Assembly (NCBI GenBank): GCA_900769985.1
Contig: CAAGIS010000224.1
Span: forward strand, 1 to 45,296
Length of the DNA stretch: 45,296 nucleotides
Direction of reading: 5' to 3'
From: Spirochaetia bacterium
Lineage (GTDB): Bacteria > Spirochaetota > Spirochaetia > Treponematales > Treponemataceae
In this document: piece after piece, positions 15,036-23,410 of the stretch
Numbering within the stretch: the first letter of the stretch is position 1
How the letters are laid out: the number at the start of each line of letters is the position of its first letter
The notes under the pieces: model-generated
The model's database searches: none
Seen by the model: the letters and a program-made list of their open reading frames with translations, nothing else
Told to the model about the DNA's origin: nothing
Translations under genes and position numbers: made by a program

Positions 15036-16382
15036 TTAGACAAGTGCATTTTTCATCCAGCGCTTGCTTTTCCATCTGAAGAACATTACAATTCCGCGCG
15101 TTGTTTCTTCAGTTCCGATTGCAAGCCAGAAACCAACGATTCCAAGCCCGGCACGAAGTCCCAAAAGCCAGCCGCCGCCGACAATTACAAGCCACATCGA
15201 AACAATCCCGTAAAAAACAGGAAAGCGAATATCGCCGGAACCTTTCAGACCGCCAATAAAAATCAAATTCATAGAACGCCCAAATTCGATGTAAAAAGAA
15301 ACAAGTAAAAGGTCATATATAAGCTGAATGACGTCTGTGTTTGTCGTAAAAATTTTCGCAAGCGGAACTTTAAGCAGATTACAGACAAGCATAAGCGACA
15401 TCGAACACATAACAGCGCATAGCCAGTATTTATAGACTTTTTTATACGCAATTTCACTTTGCCGTGCACCGACATAATAACCTGTCTTTATCTGAGTTGC
15501 ACTTCCGATTGAAATTGCAAGTGCATAGGCAAACCTGACAATTGTCTGAGTATAAATCTGTGCAGACATTGCAAAAGTTCCAAGAGTAGAAATCATCGCC
15601 ATTACGACAATCTGCGCAACATTATAAGAAATACTTTCTCCTGCAGTCGGAACTCCAATCGATAAAATTATCTGATAAATTTTTAGCGGAACTTTTTTTA
15701 TTCCCTTTAAATTAAACTGAACGTCTTTTTTTCGTACTATAATGCACTGCAAAATAATACACGAAGCAATCATCGAAATTCCTGATGACCAGGCGACACC
15801 TTTTACACCCAAAATCGGCAGTCCAAAAAATCCGTAAAGAGAAATCGCATTACCGGCAACGTTAATCAGATTTGCAATTACAGTTACGTACATAGCTTCT
15901 TTTGTGTAACCGTAAGAACGCAAAATTCCTGATTGCAACAGGCTGAACGCGCAGAAAAAAGCACATATACCACCGTAAATTATAAAATAGTCGTATGCAC
16001 TTTGCCTTACTTCTTCTTCAAGTGTATAGCAGGACAAAATCGGAGCTGTTGCGAACAGTACAACTGCAGTGAGGACAAGCGAAATTATCGTAACCATCAC
16101 AGAACTCGCCTGAGAAATCTGATTAAGTTCTTCGTCAGATTTTTCAGCACCAAGATACTGTGCAAGGATAATCGTAGTACCAGTTACAATTACAGAGAAG
16201 ATCAAATTTAAAAAGAAAACATACTGCGTAACAAGTCCGACACCTGCGACCGCTTTCTCTGAATATGTGCTGAGCATAAAAGTATCGATTGAAGAAACCA
16301 GAATACGAAAAAACTGTTCAAGTGCAAGAGGAACTGTAAGTTTTACCATTGACATAGAACCGCGAGTTGATTTTGAATTCAT
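15036..16382 (-). CDS. MATE-family multidrug/cation antiporter (second)
   Basis: 448 residues from the ATG at 16382, which has AGGGA 7 nt upstream; a longer frame to 16418 would run through the terminator hairpin of the next gene and is rejected. Twelve helices in the MATE pattern: LTVPLALEQFFRILVSSIDTFMLS, GTTIILAQYLGAEKSDEELNQ and, in the second half, GVPTAGESISYNVAQIVV. It is an inner-membrane ion-coupled exporter of unknown substrate. Compared with the MATE at 8698 it shares fold but little close sequence. It stands alone between the secreted duplicated protein and a chemoreceptor, both on the same strand. Confidence 0.9.
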   Translation of the reverse strand: MNSKSTRGSMSMVKLTVPLALEQFFRILVSSIDTFMLSTYSEKAVAGVGLVTQYVFFLNLIFSVIVTGTTIILAQYLGAEKSDEELNQISQASSVMVTIISLVLTAVVLFATAPILSCYTLEEEVRQSAYDYFIIYGGICAFFCAFSLLQSGILRSYGYTKEAMYVTVIANLINVAGNAISLYGFFGLPILGVKGVAWSSGISMIASCIILQCIIVRKKDVQFNLKGIKKVPLKIYQIILSIGVPTAGESISYNVAQIVVMAMISTLGTFAMSAQIYTQTIVRFAYALAISIGSATQIKTGYYVGARQSEIAYKKVYKYWLCAVMCSMSLMLVCNLLKVPLAKIFTTNTDVIQLIYDLLLVSFYIEFGRSMNLIFIGGLKGSGDIRFPVFYGIVSMWLVIVGGGWLLGLRAGLGIVGFWLAIGTEETTRGIVMFFRWKSKRWMKNALV

Positions 16383-16400
16383 AAAATATCCCTGACGTAA

Positions 16401-16432
16401 AAAAAATGGCAAAGCCAAAAGACTTTGCCATT
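16401..16432 (-). terminator. Terminator of the chemoreceptor gene
   Basis: Perfect 10-bp stem AATGGCAAAG/CTTTGCCATT (16405-16414 with 16423-16432) followed on the minus strand by an unbroken T-run. It also lies just upstream of the MATE gene start, setting that gene apart. Confidence 0.85.
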
Positions 16433-16455
16433 AATTTATATACTCATTATACAAA

Positions 16456-18318
16456 TTATGCAAGTTTGAAAGAAGCAACCTGTTTGTCGAGGTTTTCAAG
16501 TTCATCTTTATTTGTTGAAGTTGCCTCGTTTACTTCTGATACTGCATTTGTAATTTCAGAAGTTCCTTCGACCATTTCTGTCATTGCATTGTTTATTTCT
16601 GTAGTTACATTTGCAAGAATCTGCATTTCATCGCCGACCTGTTTTCCGCCGATACGAAGTTCATCAGATTCTTTCTGTACAGATTCTGAAGTTCGTTTTA
16701 TTTCGCTGATTGCTTCAAGAATTTGAGAACTTCCACTTGCCTGTTCTTCCATTGCAGATTTGATTACATCTTCCTGTCGTCTTACTGTCGAAGTCAAATC
16801 AAAGATAACTTCAAACTGATTCTGAACGTCTTTTGTATTGCTTGCAACTTGATTAATAACTGCACGCAGTTCTTCAAGCTGACCTGTAATTGCTTTTCCC
16901 TGAGTATTTGACTGTTCTGCAAGTTTTCTGATTTCATCGGCAACTACAGCAAAACCTTTTCCGGCTTCTCCAGCGTGGGCAGCTTCGATTGCAGCGTTCA
17001 TTGCAAGAAGGTTTGTCTGTTCTGCGATGCTCTGAATAATCGTACTTGCTTCGAGAAGTCCTGCAGACTGCGTAATTACAGTATCTGCCAAATCAACAGA
17101 CTGATTGATTTTTGAACGACCTGTTTCTGATTCTTCTGCAAGAGAAGATACAGAAACTGAGTTCTTTTCAAGAATCTGAGTTACACTTCTGATGTTTGCA
17201 ACCATCTGTTCAATCGCACTTGAAGAATTTGAAACACAATTTATCTGAACGCCTACACTCTCGTTCAAATGGTCAATTCTTTCTATCATACTGTTAATCG
17301 TAGAAGCAGATTCTTCAACGCCGGCAGACTGGTTAATGCACTGTTCCTTAATGCTGTTGATATTTCCGACAATCTGATTGATTGCAGAAGCAGTTTCTGT
17401 CATATTGGAAGCAAGACCGTTTGCATTGTTAATTGAATTGTCTACAGACGCATCAATAATTTTTAACAAACTGTGAGTCGACTCATAAAAACTATTCAAG
17501 TCATTTATCAAAAGCCCAAACTCATCACGACTGACTACAGGCAAAGGCTGCATCGTATAATCTTTGTCAACGATTCCCTTTGTAAACTCTGCAATCTGAG
17601 AAACGCGCATTGAAGTTCCTCTCATCTGCCTGTAAGAATCAAGAATTGTAATTACAATTCCGATTATTGCAGCAGGAAGCATATACTCAAGAAAAATCTG
17701 ATAAGATGGAAGTTCATGCATTTCAGTAACAAATACAGGAGCAGAAACAAGGCACACAAGTCCTACGCAGCCAAAAAAAGTTACTAAAATACTGCGCGTT
17801 GCAAGCGATATAGATTCAAACTCTTTTCTGTATTGAATATGGGAAAGGCTTTTTTCAAAGTTCTGCATAAAACAGATATAAAAAAACAGTGAAAACAAAA
17901 ATACTGATGCAATGCAAATTAAAAAAACAGGAGTCATTTCACATTCAATATCAGCAACTTTACATGCAAACATCGTAATAAATGCAACGACAGGACCGTT
18001 AAGAAGTGCAAAAATCATCGTACGCATTTCAAAATTCTTTGCATCTCTATTTGTTTTTTTGATTGATTCTTCTGACCCATCATATTTTGAAATTCTTTTT
18101 GCATATTTCCTGTAGAAAATTTCAATACCCAAAATCAATGCACAGGTAGCAATAAGCTGAACAGGCTGAAAATACGCCTTTATAATTTCCTGCAAGGTAA
18201 GTACATTAAAATACTCTACACACAAAATAGAATTTATAATTGGCACTACAAAAAGAAAAGTATAATACATCTTTACTTTTTTTTGCAATTTAGTTTTTTT
18301 CTGCACCTTCTCTTCCAT
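16456..18318 (-). CDS. Methyl-accepting chemotaxis protein with polytopic membrane sensor
   Basis: 620 residues. The N-terminal 230 hold about six hydrophobic helices with short loops instead of the usual periplasmic sensor between two helices. A HAMP-like linker follows (RVSQIAEFTKGIVDKDY ... RDEFGLLINDLNSF, about 240-275). The rest is the signalling coiled coil; its tip, EQTNLLAMNAAIEAAHAGE, then GKGFAVVADEIRKLAEQS, is the CheA/CheW-binding hairpin. It should control flagellar switching through CheA; the polytopic sensor suggests a membrane or small permeant signal. GGAAGGTG precedes the ATG. It resembles the chemoreceptor at 32009-33916 in layout. No che genes adjoin. Confidence 0.92.
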   Translation of the reverse strand: MEEKVQKKTKLQKKVKMYYTFLFVVPIINSILCVEYFNVLTLQEIIKAYFQPVQLIATCALILGIEIFYRKYAKRISKYDGSEESIKKTNRDAKNFEMRTMIFALLNGPVVAFITMFACKVADIECEMTPVFLICIASVFLFSLFFYICFMQNFEKSLSHIQYRKEFESISLATRSILVTFFGCVGLVCLVSAPVFVTEMHELPSYQIFLEYMLPAAIIGIVITILDSYRQMRGTSMRVSQIAEFTKGIVDKDYTMQPLPVVSRDEFGLLINDLNSFYESTHSLLKIIDASVDNSINNANGLASNMTETASAINQIVGNINSIKEQCINQSAGVEESASTINSMIERIDHLNESVGVQINCVSNSSSAIEQMVANIRSVTQILEKNSVSVSSLAEESETGRSKINQSVDLADTVITQSAGLLEASTIIQSIAEQTNLLAMNAAIEAAHAGEAGKGFAVVADEIRKLAEQSNTQGKAITGQLEELRAVINQVASNTKDVQNQFEVIFDLTSTVRRQEDVIKSAMEEQASGSSQILEAISEIKRTSESVQKESDELRIGGKQVGDEMQILANVTTEINNAMTEMVEGTSEITNAVSEVNEATSTNKDELENLDKQVASFKLA

Positions 18319-18403
18319 AAATAAAACACCTTCCGTATGTAAAACTTAAGTTCTTATAATTCGATTCAACTTTGAATTACAAGTACATATTATATCATTA
18401 TAT

Positions 18404-20812
18404 TTATTTCACTGTAAAGAAGAGTTTTTTACTCAAATTTCCAGTCTGAATAGTCAACTGACCTTTACCTTTTTTGCCAGTCGTCCTTACAAATGTTCCT
18501 GCATATCCGCCTCTGAAACAAGTTACGTCAGGCCCGATAAGTTCAATTGCACCTGAAGCAGAAAGGGAAACGCTTTCCATATAATACGGAACGACATTGC
18601 CGTATTGGTCTTTTACAGCAAGGCGGATTACACTTGCATCCCAGCTATTTTCGATTTTAAGTTCGTCAGTTGAACAGACTGCTTCAAGCGAAAGCTCTTT
18701 TACAGGTCCTTTGGAAACTGTCTTAACGACTTTTCCGTTTTTAACTGCTTCAAATTTATAGACAGATGCAGCGCCGCCCCAGTTTCCGACATATTTGTCA
18801 TACAGTTTTCTGATTTTGTCTGCATTATAACCTTTGAAAAAGAGCCTGAGGCGAACGGCAAAATATTCTTTTGGAAATTCTACTTGTCCGTTCATCGCAA
18901 CAAAGTTTACGATTTTTTTTGCATCGCGGCTTACAGATTCGCTTAAACCTTCTTCTTCGACAAAACGGTTGCCGACAAAATCGTCAATCAAAAGCGGCGG
19001 ATGAGAAAGGTTTTTAAACGGAGAATTTTCCGGGAAAAACTCAGTAATGAAAATATCGTTGTAATACATTTTTACGCTGTCGGCATTTGTAAAAATCCAG
19101 TTTTTTCCACGCACGCATGCAGGATGTTCGCCTACGTCCATAGAAGTGCTTACTTCAAGAACAGGCTCTGCATCTCCCTGGCTTTTGTAAACGCTTGAAG
19201 CAAGTTTTGGATTTCTGTACATATCCATTACACCGTGGTAGCAGATTCTGTCACCGCTTCCAAAATCCTGATGAGTATTGTAATCAAAAGCACACCAGCC
19301 AAAAGACCCTGCAATATCATCTTTTTCTGCAACGTCATTTAAAACTTTTGCATGACGGATTGCATGACTTGCCCTGTGTATTTCGTCATCATAAATTTTT
19401 GTCGGGAACATGTGTCCGCAATATTCACTTATCAGATATGACTTTTTCATATCTGGAGTAACATTCTGTTTATCTTCGCATCCTTTATTGTCACCAGAAT
19501 GAACAAAATCATTGTAAGTATAAACATCTTCAAGCAAGTGACTTTTTTTGATACAGCGCACACCGCCTGTAGGTCTTGAAAAATCAAGTTCATGAGCAGC
19601 AGCATTTGTTGCAGTATAAAGCTCGTCATCATCACATGACTCATTTATGCGGACACCCCAGAGAAAAACAGACGGATGATTGCGGTACTGCAAAACCATG
19701 TCTTTTGTATTTTGAACAGCCTGATTTCGCCATTCAGCACTTTTTCCGATATGCTGCCAGCCAGGAATTTCTGTAAAGACAAGAAGTCCGAGTTCATCGC
19801 AAGCATCGATAAAATGCTGACTCTGCGGATAATGAGAAGTCCTGACAGCATTAAGACAAAGTTCGTTTTTTAAGACCTCTGCATCAAAACGCTGAACGCT
19901 TTCTGGAACTGCATAACCGCAATAAGCATAAGACTGATGCCTGTCAAGACCGCGGATTTTATATTTTTTTCCGTTAAGGAAAAATCCGTCCTGATTCATT
20001 ACGATGTCGCGGAATCCAAAGCGGACAGTTTTTTCGTCTGAAGTAATTTTTGATTTTGTGTCAAGGCTGACAGTCACTGTATACAATGCAGGATTTTCAG
20101 GTGACCAGAGTTCTGCGTTTTTAACTTCGATTGATTTTTTTAACAAAGAAGATTCGCTTTCAAGTTCAGCTTTAAACTCGACCTGTTTATCTGACGAAAC
20201 TTTTTTTGCGCCGCTTTTACTCCAGCGCGAAATTTTAAAATTGAAGACAGTTCCTGCAGGAAGTTTTTTGTTAAGAGAAATTTCAAGATTGCAGAACTTT
20301 TCTTTTGTAGTTACAAAAATATCGTCAATGAAAACATCACTTTTATCTTCAATATAAACATCGCGGTAAATTCCACCGTAAGTCATATAGTCAATCACAA
20401 AGCCAAAAGGCGGAACGTCAAGCGATTCCCTTGAATCAAGTTTTACGGCAAGGACATTTTCTTTACCAGCAGGCAAAAGAAAATCTGTCATCTCAAAAGT
20501 GAACGCCGTATAACCGCAGCTGTGAGTTCCGAGAAGTTTTCCATTTAAATAAACTGTTGCTTCATGTGCAGCTCCTTCAAAAGTAATGAATACACGCCTG
20601 TTTTTCCACGAAGCCATCGTTTTAAAAGTTTTTCTGTAGCCGCTGACTTTCTGATAAACAGATTCGTCAAAATAATTGAGCGGAGTTTCTGCAACTGTAT
20701 GCGGAATATCTACCTGTGCAAGTTTGAGTTTTATATCTGTCTTTTTTGATGACAAAATTTGTTTGTCAAATTTTTCTGTATATTGCCATGAATTGTTTAT
20801 ATAAGTTCTCAT
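18404..20812 (-). CDS. Glycoside hydrolase family 2 protein (beta-galactosidase/glucuronidase/mannosidase type)
   Basis: 802 residues. An N-terminal sugar-binding beta domain (VAETPLNYFDESVYQKVSGY, FEGAAHEATVYLNGKLLGTH) is followed by an immunoglobulin-like domain and the TIM barrel. The acid/base glutamate lies in VFLWGVRINES (about residue 390) and the nucleophile in SYLISEYCGH (about 463); LNAVRTSHYPQSQHF is the family signature. A C-terminal beta domain of some 250 residues completes the length of the DUF4982-type enzymes. No signal peptide, so it is cytoplasmic and acts on imported oligosaccharides. Exact specificity cannot be read. The gene stands alone and has a leaderless promoter. 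Confidence 0.9.
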   Translation of the reverse strand: MRTYINNSWQYTEKFDKQILSSKKTDIKLKLAQVDIPHTVAETPLNYFDESVYQKVSGYRKTFKTMASWKNRRVFITFEGAAHEATVYLNGKLLGTHSCGYTAFTFEMTDFLLPAGKENVLAVKLDSRESLDVPPFGFVIDYMTYGGIYRDVYIEDKSDVFIDDIFVTTKEKFCNLEISLNKKLPAGTVFNFKISRWSKSGAKKVSSDKQVEFKAELESESSLLKKSIEVKNAELWSPENPALYTVTVSLDTKSKITSDEKTVRFGFRDIVMNQDGFFLNGKKYKIRGLDRHQSYAYCGYAVPESVQRFDAEVLKNELCLNAVRTSHYPQSQHFIDACDELGLLVFTEIPGWQHIGKSAEWRNQAVQNTKDMVLQYRNHPSVFLWGVRINESCDDDELYTATNAAAHELDFSRPTGGVRCIKKSHLLEDVYTYNDFVHSGDNKGCEDKQNVTPDMKKSYLISEYCGHMFPTKIYDDEIHRASHAIRHAKVLNDVAEKDDIAGSFGWCAFDYNTHQDFGSGDRICYHGVMDMYRNPKLASSVYKSQGDAEPVLEVSTSMDVGEHPACVRGKNWIFTNADSVKMYYNDIFITEFFPENSPFKNLSHPPLLIDDFVGNRFVEEEGLSESVSRDAKKIVNFVAMNGQVEFPKEYFAVRLRLFFKGYNADKIRKLYDKYVGNWGGAASVYKFEAVKNGKVVKTVSKGPVKELSLEAVCSTDELKIENSWDASVIRLAVKDQYGNVVPYYMESVSLSASGAIELIGPDVTCFRGGYAGTFVRTTGKKGKGQLTIQTGNLSKKLFFTVK

Positions 20813-20819
20813 AAATTTA

Positions 20820-20849
20820 ATTGTAAAAATAAAACTGATTTTTTTTCAA
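20820..20849 (-). promoter_or_regulatory. Leaderless promoter of the GH2 gene
   Basis: On the minus strand TTGAAA, 18 bases, TACAAT, then TAAATTT and the ATG at 20812. There is no ribosome site between. Confidence 0.55.
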
Positions 20850-20938
20850 GTAGTACACTGACCGTTAGCGCACTGAAAAATAAAATTAATGCAAAAAAAA
20901 AATCTTTATGTTAAAATCAAAAAAAAGGAAGATTAAAT

Positions 20939-21346
20939 ATGAAAAGAATTATCAAGTATTTTGCATTTTGTGGATTACTTCTTTTTCTCTCCTGCCAGTC
21001 AAATGATTTTTCCGTTATGCAGGACATTCAGAGTCTGGAAGAAAGTTCAAAAATAACTGTTACGCAGAATGAACTGTTTTTACCCGAAAGCGTTTCTGAA
21101 ATCGGAGAACTTGAAACTGCCGTTTTCATTAAAACAGAAATTCCGAAAGCAAACATTTATTTAAACCAGATTTATCAGGGCAAATCACCGATTAAAATCT
21201 CAAACATAATTCCCGGCTATTACACTCTTTCAGTAGAATTTATGCAGGCAAAAGAACAGACTGTCATAAAAAATTTTCTCATTGAAATAAAATCCGGCGA
21301 ACTACAGAATTACTACATCCCGTTTTCTACCGCAAATATGTTATAA
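20939..21346 (+). CDS. Lipoprotein with PEGA-like domain
   Basis: 135 residues. A basic, hydrophobic leader ends in LLFLSC, a lipobox with the acylated cysteine near residue 19. After a polar linker, residues 65-130 match the PEGA pattern: ETAVFIKTEIPKANIYLNQIYQGKSP, then IPGYYTLSVEF; PEGA domains are small beta sandwiches on surface or periplasmic proteins. It should be anchored in a membrane by lipid. AAGGAAG precedes the ATG. It is divergent from the GH2 gene with a 126-bp shared spacer. Ligand and partner unknown. Confidence 0.75.
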   Translation: MKRIIKYFAFCGLLLFLSCQSNDFSVMQDIQSLEESSKITVTQNELFLPESVSEIGELETAVFIKTEIPKANIYLNQIYQGKSPIKISNIIPGYYTLSVEFMQAKEQTVIKNFLIEIKSGELQNYYIPFSTANML

Positions 21347-21360
21347 TTGATTTGTAAGTA

Positions 21361-21435
21361 AGGAGGGTGTAATAAAAACTTTGCCTAAAATGGAGTCAAA
21401 GTTTTTATCCACAAGTTTGCGTTGCAAACTTTCTT
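21361..21435. repeat. Structured repeat, copy 1 (two adjacent hairpins)
   Basis: About 70 bases that recur at 45150-45223: AGGAGG(G)TGTAAT, then AAAAACTTTG/CAAAGTTTTT (21374-21383 with 21397-21406), then AAGTTTGC-GTT-GCAAACTT (21413-21431). In the other copy the second stem reads AAGTTCGC-GTT-GCGAACTT, a compensatory T-A to C-G change. The remaining differences fall at first and second codon positions of the open frame, which argues for conserved structure and not protein. Confidence 0.65.
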
Positions 21436-21602
21436 ATCTTGCTTCCATTGGCAGCAAAATAGAAGGAGACAAACTTGGATTTGGTGTAAATTTATTCAGT
21501 GGAGAAAAAACACTGTGTGAATGGTTCTCCGAAGAATACATTAATTCAGAAATTATGGCTCGAAATAAACAATATGAATATATGGAATTTATTCAAGAAT
21601 AA
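21381..21602 (+). CDS. Short open frame beginning inside the structured repeat (doubtful or remnant)
   Basis: 73 codons from a TTG at 21381. The first third is the structured repeat read as protein. The last 45 residues (GDKLGFGVNLFSGEKTLCEW ... NKQYEYMEFIQE) look more like real coding sequence, so this may be the 3' end of an older gene interrupted by the repeat. The start is not well placed relative to AGGAGG (about 14 nt). No family recognised. Confidence 0.3.
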   Translation: MPKMESKFLSTSLRCKLSYLASIGSKIEGDKLGFGVNLFSGEKTLCEWFSEEYINSEIMARNKQYEYMEFIQE

Positions 21603-21673
21603 AAAACACATAACAAGTTTTTAAAACCAATAAAATCCTTGTCACAAAAACACCTTTCTAAACATTATACAGA

Positions 21674-21848
21674 CATCGCCTCTCATAGAGCTTGCGCTCT
21701 GCAAACTCGTAGCACGAGATAAATCAATGTTTGCCCGTCATCTGAAATTTAAAACTACAACAGTCTGAACGCCACATAGAGAATTGCTCACGCAATTCTC
21801 GTAGCGCGAGATAAAACCTGTGTTTGTGAGCAATTGAAATTTACGAGC
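21674..21848. repeat. Two ~80-bp direct repeats, each with two hairpins
   Basis: Copies at about 21674-21755 and 21767-21848 share CGCC, CATAGAG, CTCGTAGC(A/G)CGAGATAAA, TGTTTG and TGAAATTTA at equal spacing. Between CATAGAG and CTCG the sequences differ, yet each is self-complementary (GAGcTTGC/GCAAaCTC in the first, GAGAATTG/CAATTCTC in the second). The CTCG/CGAG hairpin follows in both. In the second copy AATTGCTCAC can also pair with GTGAGCAATT downstream. The spacer from 21603 to 21891 holds nothing else I can see apart from the htrA promoter. Confidence 0.6.
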
Positions 21849-21854
21849 GCAGTA

Positions 21855-21884
21855 TTGCAATTCTTGCCTTAAAAGTCTTAAAAT
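21855..21884 (+). promoter_or_regulatory. Leaderless promoter of the HtrA protease
   Basis: TTGCAA, 18 bases, TAAAAT, then seven bases (ATGAACT) to the ATG at 21892, with no ribosome site. Confidence 0.5.
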
Positions 21885-21891
21885 ATGAACT

Positions 21892-23124
21892 ATGAAACTT
21901 TATTCAAAACATCACATCGTAACTTCAATAATAATTTCATCCTTAATTACTTTAACTGCAACAGCAATAATCTGTACAAAAATATTCAATGTAAAAAACA
22001 GCAAAAATCAGGAAAAAGCAATTTTTTCAGTTCAAACTGAATCAGGCACAGAAAACAGTTTAAAAACAAACGAAGCATCAGACATACCTTCAATTCCCGT
22101 AACAAATCCTATTTCAAAATATACGGCAGATGAAATGCAGAACATCAACGTTTACGAAAAATGCAACGAAGCTGTAGTAAACATAAACACGCAGGTCGTA
22201 GGCGTAAACTGGTTTTTAGAACCTGTCGTAGAAAACGGCGGCTCAGGCTCAGGTTCAATCATTGACCCGAGAGGCTACGTCGTAACAAATGTCCACGTAA
22301 TTTCTGGGGCATCAAAAATTTATATTTCGCTTTCTGACGGAACGCAATACGAAGGAACTGTCATCGGCTCTGACACTGCAAGCGACATCGCAGTTTTAAA
22401 ATTCACGCCGCCTGCAGGAACAGTTTTAAAAACAATTGCATTCGGCGATTCTGAAGGTTTAAAAGTCGGACAAAAAGTAATTGCAATCGGGAATCCCTTT
22501 GGTCTTGAGCGAACAATGACGACTGGCATCGTTTCTGGTCTCGGACGCCCGATTCAGAATTCAAACAACACAATCATTCGCGACATGATTCAGACTGACA
22601 CTGCAATTAACCCAGGCAACTCCGGCGGACCTCTTTTAGACACGACAGGAAAAATGATTGGAATAAACACAATGATTTATTCTTCAAGCGGAAACAATGC
22701 CGGAGTTGGTTTTGCAGTTCCTGCTTCTACAGCACAGCGCGTTGTAAATGATTTACTGCAATACGGCACAGTTCAGCGAGGTATCATTCAAGCTGAACTC
22801 GTACAGATAAACAATGCCATTGCAAACTACGCACGGCTTGACGTAAACACAGGTGTTCTTGTTTCAAAAGTAGTTTCAAACGGAAATGCAGACAAAGCCG
22901 GTATTCTCGGCGGCACACAGGCTGTAAGATACGGCGCAAGAAATCCGCGCACGATTTACCTTGGAGGCGACATAATAACTGCAATCAACGGCGAAAAAGT
23001 ACGAACCCTTGCAGACTATTTTTCTCTCCTTGAAAACAAGCGCCCCGCAGAAACAGTAACAGTAACAGTTCACCGCGGGAAACACGATATAGACATTAAA
23101 ATAAAACTTGTCTCAGAGAAATAA
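21892..23124 (+). CDS. HtrA/DegP-type serine protease with PDZ domain
   Basis: 410 residues. A single N-terminal hydrophobic helix (about 12-30) anchors or exports it; a polar linker to residue 85 follows. The trypsin-like domain has the full triad: His in TNVHVISG (about 135), Asp in ASDIAVLK (about 165) and Ser in NPGNSGGPL (about 244). A single PDZ domain fills the C-terminus (about 295-405, with GGDIITAINGEKV). Such proteases degrade or refold damaged periplasmic proteins. One PDZ and a helix anchor resemble the DegS/HhoA layout. A hairpin follows the stop. The spacer upstream is filled with structured repeats. Confidence 0.93.
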   Translation: MKLYSKHHIVTSIIISSLITLTATAIICTKIFNVKNSKNQEKAIFSVQTESGTENSLKTNEASDIPSIPVTNPISKYTADEMQNINVYEKCNEAVVNINTQVVGVNWFLEPVVENGGSGSGSIIDPRGYVVTNVHVISGASKIYISLSDGTQYEGTVIGSDTASDIAVLKFTPPAGTVLKTIAFGDSEGLKVGQKVIAIGNPFGLERTMTTGIVSGLGRPIQNSNNTIIRDMIQTDTAINPGNSGGPLLDTTGKMIGINTMIYSSSGNNAGVGFAVPASTAQRVVNDLLQYGTVQRGIIQAELVQINNAIANYARLDVNTGVLVSKVVSNGNADKAGILGGTQAVRYGARNPRTIYLGGDIITAINGEKVRTLADYFSLLENKRPAETVTVTVHRGKHDIDIKIKLVSEK

Positions 23125-23153
23125 AGAAAAGAGATGTCTTTATTATAAAGATA

Positions 23154-23200
23154 TCCACAACATTCATACGGCTCATTCAGAGTTATATGAGTGTTGTGGA
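23154..23200 (+). terminator. Strong hairpin after htrA
   Basis: A 15-bp stem with one G-T pair (23154-23168 with 23186-23200: TCCACAACATTCATA / TATGAGTGTTGTGGA). There is no T-run after it, so it may stabilise the 3' end or act with Rho rather than terminate by itself. Confidence 0.55.
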
Positions 23201-23256
23201 AGACTAATTACAGATGATGTTATTTTTAATCGCTTGATTTTCACGCGTTTCAAGAT

Positions 23257-23379
23257 TTAGTCTTTTGTTTCAAGCCATCTTGAAAGTTCATCATACTTTT
23301 TCATAAGTTCATTATAAACATTTTTTGAAATATAGTCATAAACAATCTTTTTGCTATTTTCCCTAAAACACCAATTCAC
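23257..23379 (-). pseudogene. Short coding remnant between htrA and uvrB
   Basis: 40 codons from GTG 23379 to TAA 23257, opposite the uvrB promoter. The peptide reads like a real protein end (KKIVYDYISKNVYNELMKKY, then DELSRWLETKD). There is a stop codon just upstream and no ribosome site. It is probably the decayed 3' end of a lost gene; a genuine small protein is less likely. Confidence 0.35.
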
Positions 23380-23403
23380 AACAAATCATAATTTATCTAT
23401 AAT
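23375..23403 (+). promoter_or_regulatory. Leaderless promoter of uvrB
   Basis: TTCACA (23375-23380), 17 bases, consensus TATAAT (23398-23403), then ATTCATA and the ATG at 23411. No ribosome site lies between. Confidence 0.6.
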
Positions 23404-23410
23404 ATTCATA

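Noticed and set aside
8698..16382. Recent duplication of the two MATE genes
   Set aside because: The sequences share the fold and a few motifs but no long identical blocks, so they are old paralogues.
16383..16418. Longer N-terminus of the second MATE protein
   Set aside because: It would be translated through a terminator hairpin and lacks a ribosome site; ATG 16382 has AGGGA at a good distance.
23351..23410. Longer N-terminus of UvrB
   Set aside because: The added 20 residues cover the promoter and do not belong to UvrB, which begins at MKKFIVHSEF.
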